64,000 nucleotides of DNA. Source: Hexactinellida sp. DTS-2022 (taxonomy: Eukaryota; Porifera; Hexactinellida). The stretch is from contig JAPNXP010000015.1 in the NCBI GenBank assembly GCA_028753945.1, positions 2,852,001 to 2,916,000 of the forward strand, in the 5' to 3' direction. Both the position numbers and the translations under genes were made by a program. Under the pieces are notes generated by a model. It saw only the letters and a program-made list of their open reading frames with translations. It ran no database searches and was not told where the DNA came from. Shown here in pieces: positions 10,255 through 22,636 of the stretch (positions within the stretch are counted from its first letter, which is position 1; each line of letters begins with the position of its first letter).

Positions 10255-13200
10255 ATGAAAACTAGAATATCCTTTTCATCTCCATTGCTTAGTATTGTTC
10301 TGAATTCATTGCTTTATATCGGTTATATGTTCATTAGAAAGATGAGTGCAACTCTGTGTTCTAAAGAGGCATCTCAATCCTTTTTCTGTAACGGTTTATG
10401 TGGAACATTGGAATGTGACTGTGAGTTCAGTGAACAATTAGATTTCTATATGCACACGAACAAGGATGATCCAGATAGCCTGACAACAATAGACGCTTTT
10501 TTCTGTAAGAAGTGTATGTGTCTGTTCTCGCAGGACGAGACAGCAGACTTGCACAAGTGTAAGCCTATGCATGAAATAGAAAACCTTGTGTATAACGATA
10601 CTAATATAGCCCATAGCAAGGATGTCAGTAGTGATCAGTCAGTGAGTAATGAATCAACAGGTGCTACACCTGTGCTGAGTAATGCCGCACAGAGTGCAGG
10701 CAGCCAGGAGATAGTAGGCATATTCTGGGATATAGAGAATATATTTATTCCAACTGACAAGAGCCCAGCTGGAGTTGTGCGTGTTTTGAGGGACAAGTTT
10801 GTTTGTGACAAGAGAGAAGTTGAGTTTCAATGTGTATGCGATACGCACAAAGAACAACGCTCTACTATTGACCAACTCAACTCCTCTCTTGTCACAGTAG
10901 TACATGTAGCTTGTACTACTAAGAACGCAGCTGATGAGAAGTTAAAACAGCTGTTAGTTAAATTCTCACAGACATACCAAGCACCCGCTACGGTTGTTCT
11001 GCTATCTGGAGACGTTAATTTTTCCCCAACACTCAACTCGCTAAAGAATTACTACAAATTCAATGTAGTACTAGTGCATAATAAGCAGTGTTCGCAGCCA
11101 TTGAAAGACACCGCTTCAGAATTGCATCTCTTCGATGACCTCATCAGGGAGGTGCCCCCGCCTGGGAGAAGAGCCTATGTACAATCCTCCTATTTAGTTG
11201 TGTCTGGACTGCCCGTGGGGCTTGTTAGCGGCAAACAGATTCACAATGAGCTGGACAAGCTCTGCGATAACACAGGCGGGAAGATAATCAATATGGAGGG
11301 GGACAGGGCGCTGGTCCGATTTCAGCAACCGGACAACGCAGCACGTTGCCAGAGACGGCTTAACAACCATATTATAATGGGAGTTGAAATAACCGCTCAG
11401 CTGACTACTGACAGCCCGTATGCTGCTGCAGATATTAGGCCTAACATGGCACCAATGGGAGATAGGTTTATACGCCCTGCCTTTAACAGGCCGCCCCGTA
11501 TTCTCGTACACAACTCGTATCCACGGATCCATGGGCCCAGACCGAGGTACGTCGCCCCTACCACTATTGATGGTAAATTAAAACACTGTTTGAAAATATA
11601 CCCATTTATAGACAGTACGATTTTTGAGGTAATAACCCTACAGCATGTCGACAAATATTTGAAGAGTTTACAAGACATTCTTACTATAGAGAGGTCTCTG
11701 CCGCTTATAGACTGCATTGCAGTGTTTGTAGAATCAAAATTAGACGGAGCAAGGTTAATGGAAAAAATACAACAAAAAGAGTTTAATTTGAAAAAGATCA
11801 GGTTGTTCACTGGCTCTGTGGAGGTACTGTTTTATAAAAATTTCATTGCAAACGCCTTTCAGGTGTTGTTACGGTCAAACTATGGCTGGATGCATGTGCG
11901 AGATTTCTATAAAGGGTACTATGAACTGAAGAAGGAAAGCTGCCCCAAGGAATACCTTGATAGAATACTATCTGCGAATAGCAGTAGAATTGTATGTGGA
12001 TTTAGAGATGAAGAAGTGTTCGAGTTGTCTATTATAGCAAATGAAGATTGTAATCCTATGTTGAACTACTCTGTGCCTTCAAACCTAACAGAAATAGCTC
12101 TGCGCTTGAAAGTTAATAGTCTGCTCCAAATGCCTCAATTTCATGGCAAAATGCATTATTTTGATTTATTACCAACATTTAGACATGTCTACGGCAGTGA
12201 GTATTTTAAATTGAATAAAGTAGGTTTAAATTTAATGTCTATCCTTGATAAATTGCCGGATATTTCTCTTCTTCACGAATCCAAAACTGGAGTTTGCCGT
12301 CTCTACCTTAGGTCGCTGCGCAGTAAACCAACAGCTGATGAAATGACTAAGTTCAATGAACAATTAATAAAGCATATTTTAATAGAAAAATCACGTACAA
12401 TCCCGTTTGAACTTATACAAGAGTTATGCAGTAATTTGTTTCATATGAAACTTTATTCTGACCCCTCTGCTTCTGATGGCTACGAAGAGATTGTGACTGC
12501 TATTGAAGGTCTTATTTCCCAACTTAAGGTAGCACCTAAGCTAGTATGCAAGTTCGCCTACACTCTACTCACTGTCAAGCAGCACGTATGGAAACTAGTG
12601 TCTGCAGCTGGCAAAACAGGGATAGCATTAGATGTATTGGAAAATGATTTTTATACGAAAACTGGGCAAAAAATACCAATTCGTACATGCCATTGCAACT
12701 CGAGTGCAGACTTAATCGCGTGTATTCCTGGTTTGAAAATATTCCTTACGCAAGGCAAGGTGCACGTATATTTCCTGTCAGAGTATTATCCCGAGTTGCA
12801 TACGAACCAGTGTGTACAGCTGATTAACGCAGTTCCATCACAGCTGCTGTCGATAAGTGAGTTCCGTACACAGTACCTAAAGCACTATGAAAATCCAAAT
12901 GACTTCCAATTAGAATCTATTCCCCAGATCTCCATACACTGTCGAGATAACAGTGTTTCTAGCGTACATTTATCTATCAACTATTTGGGCATTGAGATTA
13001 GCCATTTGTTATTCCAATGGCCGAAATATTCTATTCCATTAACAGAATTCAGTGAAGAGTTTCATAAGTATTTTAACAAACATTTGATGCCCTCTGTGTT
13101 TGGTTTATCAAACAATATTGAATTGTTTAACAAGTTGGAAGATTACATTTTTATTGAGAATGATCATTTGTGTTTATTGCCTCATCGTGTGTTTGCATGT

Positions 13201-15588
13201 GAAGTTAGTCAGGTATTCAGGAAACTCACACATCCCAATGAATCTATCCTTGTATCCAATTTCCATTGTAGCTTTAAGAAGGTTATAAATAGGGAGTTAA
13301 TACTGGCTAATTATTCCGGTGGTAAACTTACTCAATTACTGATGAAAGTGAGTGACGTCATCGAAGTTAGCGATGTTAGAGATGAAGACAGGTTGTTAAC
13401 TTTAACTGCGTTAGGTAGGTATGTCCCCGAGCCTTGTAAATTGGCTCCTATTTCCCTGTTCGATCAACCCAAGTTCCCCTCGAGGGTGCATAAGGTAGCA
13501 CGCGTTGACAATAGGAGAGTGAGAGATGTGATATCTAAGTGTGAGAATCTGCTTTATACGCAGGGAACTTACTCATCACAGATAACTGAGTTTGAGAAAC
13601 TATTTAAATTGAATTATAACGAACCAATTTGTATCAAGGAGCTCTCTTATGAAAACTTAATTCACTTCTTTTCATGTTTTCCAGAATTCTTTTTTCTCCA
13701 AGGTTCAGGCCCTGCTTCTTCTGTAAAACTTCGGCCAGAACAGGTGTTCGTTTGTGAGTGCCGCGAGTTGCTACAAACTCATATTAACGGAATTAACGTT
13801 AGTAATTTCCCGAAAGAGTATACAACTATTTCTGATGGTAGAGAATTTAACTTGGCTCGTTATGGTTCTTATAATAAGTTCAACAAGTTACTTGAAAGAG
13901 TGCCTGACTCGATTAGTTTGTTAGGCCCAAATTTATCTTGGTTGGTTTTGAATGAGTCTTCCCGCGAGCTAATTGATGCCGACAAACAAGTCGACATTCC
14001 TTTGTTGTTAAGTGTAATAGAGGGCACCTTGTTAGAAAATGGAGGTGAACCCTTAGCATTTGATCAAATTCCTTTAGTGTACAAAAGTCTCCATCGTTGT
14101 GAGGCTCCTAACTGGATATCTGTCCTCATAAAGTGTCCTCCTCTTTTGAGAATGTACGCCGATACTCTAGTCGGGAAATGTAATTATATTGAAAAGGTAG
14201 CAAAAGACAAGCGAGTGTTTTTCCAACTTTCAAAATCTAAATGGATTACTCTTTTCAATTTCAACTCTACCTGTGTATTCTATAGAAAGAATAAGATGAC
14301 TCTCCCAATACACGAGTTCATTGCTTCATACAGAAGTGACTACTGTAAGATTGATCTTAACCTTTTGGGATTTCAGAGCATAGAAGAATTGTTAAACTCT
14401 GGGTATTTACTGTTAGACCGAGAAGGCAGTTGTTTGCTAGTGCGTTTAAGTGCGGATGGAATGAGAGCGTTGTTTCAGATGCAGTTAGTGGAGATACTTT
14501 TTAACAATGAAGGATATTCCATTATGGTAGACAGTGTCACATCAAAATATTACAACTTTTATGGTTATAATCTAAAACTTAACGAAATGGGGATAAGCAA
14601 GTTATCTCAACTACTAAATCACACGGACATAGCCTCTCTGACTACTATCACAGGAGATAAGAAGGATAAATGTCTCAGTTTAAGAAATGAGACTATCAAA
14701 CGTGAGCAATGCAGACAGGTTTTGTCAGAACTAAGCATGGAACTTAATTTCCCTTTTAAATATGAATTATTCTCCGAACATTATTACACTAAATTTAAAG
14801 AGAAATGTGATATTCAAATGGTTTTTAATTCAGCTGGACAGGTAGTACGTATTTTAGGACAGAAAGACAATCTCCAAGTTACCTCAGCTATTTATAGCTA
14901 TCCCAATAGGGAAGCTAGTTGTATTCCGAAAGAAGAAGGAATACTAGCAACACCTGAGGAACATTCCGTACCAAATGCCAAAACTCGAGAGCATTCCAAA
15001 GCAGCTCCTTCGTATCCAGAAGAGATTTCTAGCTCCCAACAGAAAGCTGTTTCTAACAGTGATGATAGAACTAATTTTAATGCTAAACCTGTGTCACTCC
15101 AATACAAATCCCCGAAAAATACTTATTCACCGTCACGCAACAAAAAATACGAAGATAGATTTTCAAATGTCCGCATTTTAAAGCGACCGAAAGACTACAG
15201 TCCGACTGACAATAAAGATAAGTCATATACCTCGCCCCGTTCTACGGTTAACTCCTCCACACAGCCTTATGAGCATCCTCATAATAGCTATCGCTGTAAA
15301 TCTCCAGCCTCGCTTCACAAGATACAGGTGTCTCAACCTGCTAATACTCTTGATGATATTCCTCCTGTAACAATCTCCCATAGCGAATTAGAGAGTAATA
15401 TTTCCTCTATTACAGCAGACAAAACTGTGTTAGATCAGCTGACAGATCCCGTTATTGTTAGCAAACCTATAATGTCCCCTAGTGAAGAGCCTACACAGAT
15501 ACAGGAACCTGTGTTAGCCGAAACAGTTAAAGCCAAAAGTAAAATTAGCCTAGCGGCTAACTTTAACTTAATCGACGATGAAAATTAA
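10255..15588 (+). CDS. MARF1: MARF1-like protein (NYN RNase, RRM, LOTUS repeats)
   Basis: A 1777-residue single-exon protein; vertebrate MARF1 is about 1740. MARF1 silences mRNAs and retrotransposons in oocytes, combining a NYN endonuclease with LOTUS RNA-binding modules and decapping factors. Visible in order: a Cys/His cluster (FFCKKCMCLF...LHKC, about 82-102), an NYN/PIN-like domain (about 150-290; FWDIENIF and LLSGDVNFSPTL carry the expected acidic residues), an RRM (about 305-390; YLVVSGLP, RALVRFQQ), then many weakly conserved OST-HTH/LOTUS units (about 450-1500) and a polar Ser/Pro-rich tail. The start is uncertain: the first ATG gives a hydrophobic leader unlike MARF1, and ATGs at 10327 or 10342 (MSATLCSKEA) give a more plausible cytoplasmic N-terminus. 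Confidence 0.88.
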   Translation: MKTRISFSSPLLSIVLNSLLYIGYMFIRKMSATLCSKEASQSFFCNGLCGTLECDCEFSEQLDFYMHTNKDDPDSLTTIDAFFCKKCMCLFSQDETADLHKCKPMHEIENLVYNDTNIAHSKDVSSDQSVSNESTGATPVLSNAAQSAGSQEIVGIFWDIENIFIPTDKSPAGVVRVLRDKFVCDKREVEFQCVCDTHKEQRSTIDQLNSSLVTVVHVACTTKNAADEKLKQLLVKFSQTYQAPATVVLLSGDVNFSPTLNSLKNYYKFNVVLVHNKQCSQPLKDTASELHLFDDLIREVPPPGRRAYVQSSYLVVSGLPVGLVSGKQIHNELDKLCDNTGGKIINMEGDRALVRFQQPDNAARCQRRLNNHIIMGVEITAQLTTDSPYAAADIRPNMAPMGDRFIRPAFNRPPRILVHNSYPRIHGPRPRYVAPTTIDGKLKHCLKIYPFIDSTIFEVITLQHVDKYLKSLQDILTIERSLPLIDCIAVFVESKLDGARLMEKIQQKEFNLKKIRLFTGSVEVLFYKNFIANAFQVLLRSNYGWMHVRDFYKGYYELKKESCPKEYLDRILSANSSRIVCGFRDEEVFELSIIANEDCNPMLNYSVPSNLTEIALRLKVNSLLQMPQFHGKMHYFDLLPTFRHVYGSEYFKLNKVGLNLMSILDKLPDISLLHESKTGVCRLYLRSLRSKPTADEMTKFNEQLIKHILIEKSRTIPFELIQELCSNLFHMKLYSDPSASDGYEEIVTAIEGLISQLKVAPKLVCKFAYTLLTVKQHVWKLVSAAGKTGIALDVLENDFYTKTGQKIPIRTCHCNSSADLIACIPGLKIFLTQGKVHVYFLSEYYPELHTNQCVQLINAVPSQLLSISEFRTQYLKHYENPNDFQLESIPQISIHCRDNSVSSVHLSINYLGIEISHLLFQWPKYSIPLTEFSEEFHKYFNKHLMPSVFGLSNNIELFNKLEDYIFIENDHLCLLPHRVFACEVSQVFRKLTHPNESILVSNFHCSFKKVINRELILANYSGGKLTQLLMKVSDVIEVSDVRDEDRLLTLTALGRYVPEPCKLAPISLFDQPKFPSRVHKVARVDNRRVRDVISKCENLLYTQGTYSSQITEFEKLFKLNYNEPICIKELSYENLIHFFSCFPEFFFLQGSGPASSVKLRPEQVFVCECRELLQTHINGINVSNFPKEYTTISDGREFNLARYGSYNKFNKLLERVPDSISLLGPNLSWLVLNESSRELIDADKQVDIPLLLSVIEGTLLENGGEPLAFDQIPLVYKSLHRCEAPNWISVLIKCPPLLRMYADTLVGKCNYIEKVAKDKRVFFQLSKSKWITLFNFNSTCVFYRKNKMTLPIHEFIASYRSDYCKIDLNLLGFQSIEELLNSGYLLLDREGSCLLVRLSADGMRALFQMQLVEILFNNEGYSIMVDSVTSKYYNFYGYNLKLNEMGISKLSQLLNHTDIASLTTITGDKKDKCLSLRNETIKREQCRQVLSELSMELNFPFKYELFSEHYYTKFKEKCDIQMVFNSAGQVVRILGQKDNLQVTSAIYSYPNREASCIPKEEGILATPEEHSVPNAKTREHSKAAPSYPEEISSSQQKAVSNSDDRTNFNAKPVSLQYKSPKNTYSPSRNKKYEDRFSNVRILKRPKDYSPTDNKDKSYTSPRSTVNSSTQPYEHPHNSYRCKSPASLHKIQVSQPANTLDDIPPVTISHSELESNISSITADKTVLDQLTDPVIVSKPIMSPSEEPTQIQEPVLAETVKAKSKISLAANFNLIDDEN

Positions 15589-15714
15589 AGCTTTTTGTAT
15601 GTTTGTGGTGTGGTTGTGAACCTACTCAGTAGGAACACGATTTCACCACTAATTAGTTATTAACTTTAACTGCGTTACACAAGGAACTGTCAAAATGCAG
15701 TTAACTTTTGTGAA

Positions 15715-15720
15715 AATAAA
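15715..15720 (+). terminator. Candidate polyadenylation signal AATAAA for the MARF1-like gene
   Basis: AATAAA lies about 125 bases after the stop codon and is followed by an (AAT)n microsatellite. The placement suits a 3' UTR end; no cleavage-site evidence is available from sequence alone. Confidence 0.45.
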
Positions 15721-16190
15721 GAAATAATAATAATAATAATAATAATGTAATACAAAGCATATCAAAAGCAAGTAGTTTGACTTGTTTTCATTCATTTGTA
15801 CGTTTATGAATTGTTAGTGTTACAACTACATACTTTGCTAGTTTGTATTTTCTATGTGACTCTCTTTCTATTCTATGTTTTTAGATTGTTTGTATTTAGA
15901 AGTGATGTTTGTATTGTACTTATTAAAGGACATTGCTCCCATTTATCATTTGAAAATAAGGTTATAATGTACGTAGAACAGGGAATGACAAACTTTTTAA
16001 TCAAATCGGCAGAATTGACCGCATTGGATTGAGTAATCTAATTCCCTAATAGCAAGTTTCTAATTACCTACAATTCGTTTTATGACATGTCTATATTTCC
16101 AAATTGTCACAACAAATTTTCAAGGCAAAATATTAAATACTTTTCAAATGACCAACTTTTTGATTAAACCACCTAAGCCCGGAGGGAGAC

Positions 16191-17690
16191 ACTTGTGTAC
16201 AGATTGTATAGCTGTAAATCAAGGCTGCCCAACCTTTCTCATGTGGTGAATCACATTTCAAATGATATATAATTTTCGAATCATAGACCACAACGAGGTT
16301 CCATAAACCCCATAATTTACCAACTAATATTAATAAACAAAAAGCAGGTGTTAGCAAATGTATTTCTAATATATTTATTATAATGAATAAATAATATAGA
16401 ATTATTATTAATGTGATGGTTGGTACTGCTTGCAATTGGATACCAAATTGTCAATGAGTCAATTAAATGTTGTATAGAAATACCAACAAAATATATTTTC
16501 GCTCACACAATCTTCCTTGACATCCATGAATAAAGTTACAATAGTTACACAAAGTTTTTTGGAAGAAATATACGAAAGATTTAAAATATTGAAATAACTT
16601 AATTATATTTGTAGAATCATCAATTTTAACTGTTTTCAATAATAAATTTATTTACGATAAAATAAGTAAAATGCTGTTTTCAAAAATTATAGTATATTTT
16701 TAAAAAAAGCAACAAAATGTTTCGTGAATCATATTTTTCAGGAAAAGAATCACATTTGATTCGCGAATCACAGGTTGGCCACCCCTGCTGTAAATGGTCA
16801 CATTAAGTGATGGATAATGACCCATTCTTATTATTTTACAATATCAACTTTATTCGTATTATTTCAATTTAATTATCTTATCAAACATACAAATAAACGA
16901 TAATCTATCTTTTATTTAGCAATGATAATTTAGATATAAAGGCAATCGATCAATGAGTTGAGTTGAGTAGAAGACTGAATTTAAAATGAACCTAAATTAA
17001 CTGTTAATAGGATGATGGGTGAAAAAAAGAAACTGATAGTCAGGATCGAGTCTACTTATTATGAACAATTTTTGTCTGCTGGTGAAATTATTATAATTAT
17101 AAAGAACAAGTACTACGGCTCCCAATTTAACAACTTAGTTTTGTTTGAGTTGAGTTTGCTTATTAGAAGCCTCTATATTATGAACACAATTTTGGTTCTT
17201 GAATGTTTAGAATAAAATAACCTGACTGTTATCTTAAAAATTGTTAATTATTTATTTTACTTAAATAAAACTTGTAAAATGTTTAATTTAGTAAAGTTAA
17301 ACTTGCATACATTTTAATGAGACAATCTCTTAACCTTACCGGGTTGACTGTCCTTGTACACAAGTGTCCCATGCACAAAATCTATACACAAATGTCGCTG
17401 TACACTCCATACGGATAATTAGATCGGAATAGTTAGTTCCTATTAACAGTTAATTTAGATTCTTTTAAATTCAGTCTTCTACAGTTCTGCTCAACTCAAC
17501 TCATTAATCGATTGCCTTATATCTAAAAATGATCATTCCTAAATGATAGATTGTCGTTTATTTGTATGTTTGATCAGATAATTAAATTGAAATAATGCGA
17601 ATAAAGTTGATATTGTAAAGTAATAAGAATGGGTCATTATCCATCACTTAATGTGACCCATTTACAGCTATACAATCTGTACACAAATGT
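16191..17690. repeat. Long inverted repeat (foldback) with a split left arm
   Basis: The left arm (16191-16219 plus 16796-17011) and the right arm (17439-17690) are inverted copies of each other over about 245 bp; for example ATTTACAGCTATACAATCTG on the right matches the complement on the left. The spacer is about 430 bp. The left arm is interrupted by the hAT-type MITE at 16220-16787. The right arm retains the unbroken site. Inside and just beyond the right arm a short motif (TGTACACAAATGTCG) recurs several times. No convincing coding frame. Confidence 0.8.
16220..16787. mobile_element. hAT-type MITE, copy 1, with 8-bp target duplication
   Basis: It begins CAAGGCTGCCCAACCTTTCT and ends AGGTTGGCCACCCCTG, and is flanked on both sides by CTGTAAAT. 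An 8-bp duplication and CA(G)GG...CCCTG ends are hallmarks of hAT transposons. At 568 bp and with no transposase it is non-autonomous. It matches the element at 40502-41071 in opposite orientation along its whole length. Confidence 0.9.
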
Positions 17691-20600
17691 CGCTGTACAC
17701 AAATATGTCGTACCAAAGTTGTACACAAATGTTGCACTAAGTTGTAACAAGTGTCGCACTAGTCTTGTACACAAATGTCGTATTTCCCCTAAGCCACTTT
17801 GGTATGGCCCTATATGGGCGACTTTTCTAAATTTTTCCTTTTTCTGACCAAAATTCCCGATTATTTAAGTAAGACTTATTTTGGTAATATGAGTCTTATG
17901 AACAAAATCAACAGTTTTAGACCCCGTGGACATCTCTATCTAAATGTTTGAAAAAATTATTAGGCTTGTTGAAGTTGAACAAAAATTTTAGTTTCCAGGT
18001 AGACCTGGGAAAAATTATGGAAATTGAAGTAGACTGAGTTGAGAAAAGATACTTTTATTCAAGGATGGCTCTAAGCAAGTTTGCAATGTTTACAATGTGT
18101 GTGTCGAGTAGGAAATGAGCTCTTCATGTTATGCAATAATATTCTAATAATCTAATTATTAACTCGTGTTTTAAGAATGTTGACTAGTCAGATTATGGTA
18201 GTCAGTAAGTGATACAATGCTGTATTTATATTATCTGAGTGTACTCATTTCGTAAATTGTTCATCTTTTAAATTGTTCATCTTTTAAATAGAAAATCAGA
18301 TAATTAAATTCCAGGTACTAATTATGTATGCACCCATCCGGGTTTCCTAGTTTCTCTGAAAATGTATAAAAACGAATCAAATGATTCTAAACGAACGAAT
18401 ATTTTATGTATCTTTTTTGTAGATATATATAATCTAGTTTTTAATCTACTAAATACTAATTGCATATAATAATTACTTTACCAACTGTCTCACTTTTGAT
18501 TCGTTGTATTACTATTATCATTGATTTCTATACTAAACGCATTAGTAATAGTTTAGAAATCGGACTTCTAATACAGCGTATTACAGTAAAATGGCTGGAC
18601 AACTTGCGAGTATACCATCTATAGACTATAGGCCTATAACTATTTGGTAAATCTACTAAAGTTGCGATTTGTATGGAACAGAGATGCAGCGGTCGGGCAA
18701 TTTCATGGACCGGGCCGTCATTAATTTTCTGGACGGTCCAGACCGTATGATCAAAATGTTAGATCGGTCCAGATTGATGAACCTGTCCAGACTGTTATAT
18801 CCCTTATTTGGACCATTCCAGGCCAGACCGCATAGTAGAATGGCTAATTATATCCACTTGTATTTACTATTTATATGATACTTATTACTTATGTGCTTGT
18901 AAACAATGGGAAATAACGGATTGGAGCCTGATCGTATGTCCAATCTAGGATGAGTCCAGACCGATGAACCGTTCCAGACCGTTAAGTAGATTATTCCCTA
19001 ATTAAGGGTGCTCTGTACTGATATTTTGACACCCGACGACCTAATGTTTTTATTGCGTTTTTGGATAGTACTAATATATCTAAGATATCCCTGAAAATAT
19101 TAGAGTTCTACTATGTATATATCCTTAGTTATGAACTAGACAATGTCAATATAGGCCTAATCCATACTAGCCAAATATTTAAAAAAATTTTTTATGTTAG
19201 TTTTTAGCGCGAAACATGTCAATTATAAAATATACCTGAGTCAATACTCAATGTTTTAAATCGAACCGAAATATGCTTTTTCTTTAATCTACTCTATGTT
19301 ATTGTCATTTTTGTGAAATTGGTCAAAAAAAACCCACTATTTTTCATTAAAAGTATACTAATTCAATTTTTTTGTATTATATTGCCAAAACTGCCCGCTT
19401 TTAAAACATGCGCCTACATATACTGAGCATTTTAAAAAAAAGTTTGACTTTCTAGAATAAAAATTCTCTTTTTTACATCCATATGCCCAAATGGTCTTTT
19501 TTTACACCTTCATAATTAGCATTTAATTAATTTGTGTCGAAGTGGCTGAGTCCAGAATATGAAAGTGCGAGGAAAAGGAGTTCCTAAACTGCATAAAATA
19601 GATAATGTCATTTGAAATTGAATTAGACTATTTTTAGAAATTTAGAGCTAAGCTCTATCTCATTTGGATCAGAAGTTGGATTTTTGTCAGCTTTTTAACA
19701 TATTTCCACTTTGACACCACCATATTTGGGCATTTGAAATCAGAACACATCATTCGAATTATAATATAATCCCAAAAGTTTATCCAATGAGTAAGAAATA
19801 GTATCATGATGTGACTAGAATTTTAGAGCTAGTCTCTGCTGTCCAGAGATCAAGAGTTACAAAATTTGCTTCGTCATCAAAATTGGGCACATCAAATTAC
19901 CATATATGGTCATGTTAAAAAGTGTGACACCTAGAGTCCTAAATGTATTATAAACGTATAGAAAGTCAGGTATTTACAGTATTTTCTAATGCCTATGATC
20001 ATTTTATCTCAAAGCGTTTCTGAAATATCAACAGGTGTGAAATGTCAGATTTTTTGCCCCCTTCTGTGGCCCAAAAGTCCATAACTTATCGAATAATGAT
20101 TGGATCGTGTTGTGTAACGTCTCATTTTGTGCGCAAATGCTATTTCCATATTTGTATTACCAAATTGGTGTTTTATATAATACTTTATTGTATATTTGAG
20201 GGCCTTGAGGTGTGAAAATATGACAAAACAGACAAAACCATAGTCATAAATTGGTCATAACTCATGATATATTATTGTAAAAGTGTTGAAAACAATGCTA
20301 CGCATAGATAAGAAGCTGGCGCATTTTTATGAAGAATAACAGAATTATTCTGCTGTCCAATTTCCCACAGTAATATATGATCACCGGGTACTTGCATACC
20401 CTTCATATTCTTTTATGCCCCTAATTTCCTAATTTTTGACATATTCCTGAACTTTTTGACGTGAACCTGTATATTTTGACCTGTAGATTCCGAAATTTTT
20501 AATTTTGGGAACAATATATGGCGGTGTAGAATTTTATCACCTCTTTTGATGTTGAAATTCGGCAAAATTCGTGGGCCGCAGCCTTAGAATGCTTATAAAA

Positions 20601-21617
20601 CCAAAAATAATAATCAGAAAGTCAAAAAATTTCTCTGGGGTAACACATGATGCATCCTCAGACCCTTGAACTAGAATTGAAAAATTTTTCTTCTAACATT
20701 TTATAACGATAGTTTAGTGCACGACTGCGTTTTATGATTATTTTGAAAAAATGCCCTTTAGCATCGTTTCTTCTGCAAAAATAAATAAAATAAAAATTAT
20801 TACTGAGAGGAAATAGTCTCATAATAATATGTTCAAAAATTCAAAAAGATTCAACAATTTTTGAAAAAATGTCATGCCCATATAAGGAAGTCGACGTCTT
20901 ATTTTATTAAAAAACACCATCTTGATTGAAAATTAAGAAAAAAAAAATCATAGAAGTCAATCTCTATCTCATCTAGAGTATTCCTAGTAGTAAATTATGC
21001 AATTCTGAGATTCACCGTGAACGCCCGAATATCAATACAGATTACCCTTAAGACAAGTATCAGGAATGCAGATAAGATTGGCTTCTCAATTTCAACAGAA
21101 AAACATAAATTTTTTTACACACCTCCACATTGTAGTGAAACATGGTCAATTGGTCATTAATTATGGTGTTCGTATCATCGATTAGGACTAATAGTTGATT
21201 AATTAATTAAAAAATTAAGTATTGTGTCTGATAATGTTAACCACGAACAATAAATATTTTCTTATCAATAATTATTTGTTTTGTACATGAAAAAAATCGA
21301 GAAATAAAAAAATATTTGGAAATCTTAGAATTTTTTGGGAAATCTTTTAGATACGTATTTAATTAGATTATAATTATCACTAATTACTATAGTGCTTGGT
21401 CATTTTATATTAGTTATTGAATATCTACATACGTATATAACTGATTGCACATCTCTTGAACAACTATACTTTTACTGCTGAATTAGTTAACTAGTAGTGT
21501 CTGTCAAATTTTATTATAATAATCCCACCATTCTAATTAGTATTTTGATCTAACTATCTTAATTAATAATTATTCTGTCTGTACCACAGATATTTCTCCA
21601 AACACTAACTTATTCAA
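17691..21617. other. Gene-free AT-rich region
   Basis: I find no gene here. At 18686-18832 there is a short region bounded by GCGGTC and GACCGC with repeated GGTCCAGA/GTCCAGACCG motifs that recur to about 18990; it may be a decayed MITE. From about 19500 to 20900 there are homopolymer-rich, vaguely repetitive phrases (TTTAGAGCTA recurs near 19640 and 19825), but I recognise no element. The last few hundred bases must carry the HSF promoter. Confidence 0.5.
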
Positions 21618-22554
21618 ATGAACGAAAACAAACTTTCAATATCAATTATAGACTCACCCGCCGTCTCACAGCCCTCCCTTACAGAGACCCCTGCCTTTCT
21701 ATTCAAGCTATGGAAGGTTCTAGAAGCAGCTGAATATTCCCAGTACATTTCCTGGAGTAACAATGGGAACAGTTTTATTATATTCGATCAGAATCTATTC
21801 TCGCAGGTCGTGCTACCCAAATTCTTCAAACACAGTCATTTCACGAGTTTCGTGCGTCAGTTGAATATGTACGGATTCAGAAAACTCACAAACATGACTC
21901 TCACAGCTGTGGCGCCCGGACAGGAACCTATGGAGTTCCACCATCCGCAGTTCATACAGGGCCACGCAGAGCTGCTGGGGTTCGTAAAGCGGAAGTCTCC
22001 CACCAGTCTCCGCATCGGAAGCAGAACTATAAAAACAAACGAGCTAGAGAAACTCCTCACAGACTTCGATCAGATAAAGTTCGAGCACGAGAGGCTCCTG
22101 CGGGAGATGCAGGAGCTAAAGTCTGAGAACCAGGGCCTCCGCGGGGAGGTGCTGCAGCTCAAGAGCAAGTACTCGCGGCACGAGCAGGTCCTCACCCGCA
22201 TGATGAACTTTATTATCCTAAACGCGCTGTACCCCGAGCGGGCCCCCGGCCTTCTGCCGGGCATAAAGCGCCGCAAGAAGATGCTGGAGATGAACAACTC
22301 GCACACTCTGGCGATCCCCGAGGGGGCCACCCAGCCGCTGTCGCTCGCCCCGGGGTACGACGAGCTCGCTCAGACCGCGCGTTCTCTCCTGCAGCCCCTG
22401 GACTCCACTCTGCCCTACCATCCCTACTTCAACGCAGACAGCAGCCAGCAGGAAGCCGAGCGGAACTCCCTCACGCTATACAACGCCAACTACCAGGGCG
22501 TGCCTCCTAACGAGGAGTACCCGTATGCTATGGGCAACGCACAGCAACAACAGC

Positions 22555-22597
<43 letters not shown>

Positions 22598-22598
22598 G

Positions 22599-22636
<38 letters not shown>

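Noticed and set aside
1-15588. Operon or polycistronic unit of the five + strand genes
   Set aside because: Spacings of 190-1020 bp, a Pol III tRNA gene in between and no trans-splice signal that I can identify.
15796-16032. 78-codon hydrophobic frame after the MARF1-like gene
   Set aside because: Low-complexity Phe/Leu/Tyr-rich translation of AT-rich DNA; no start context or homology.
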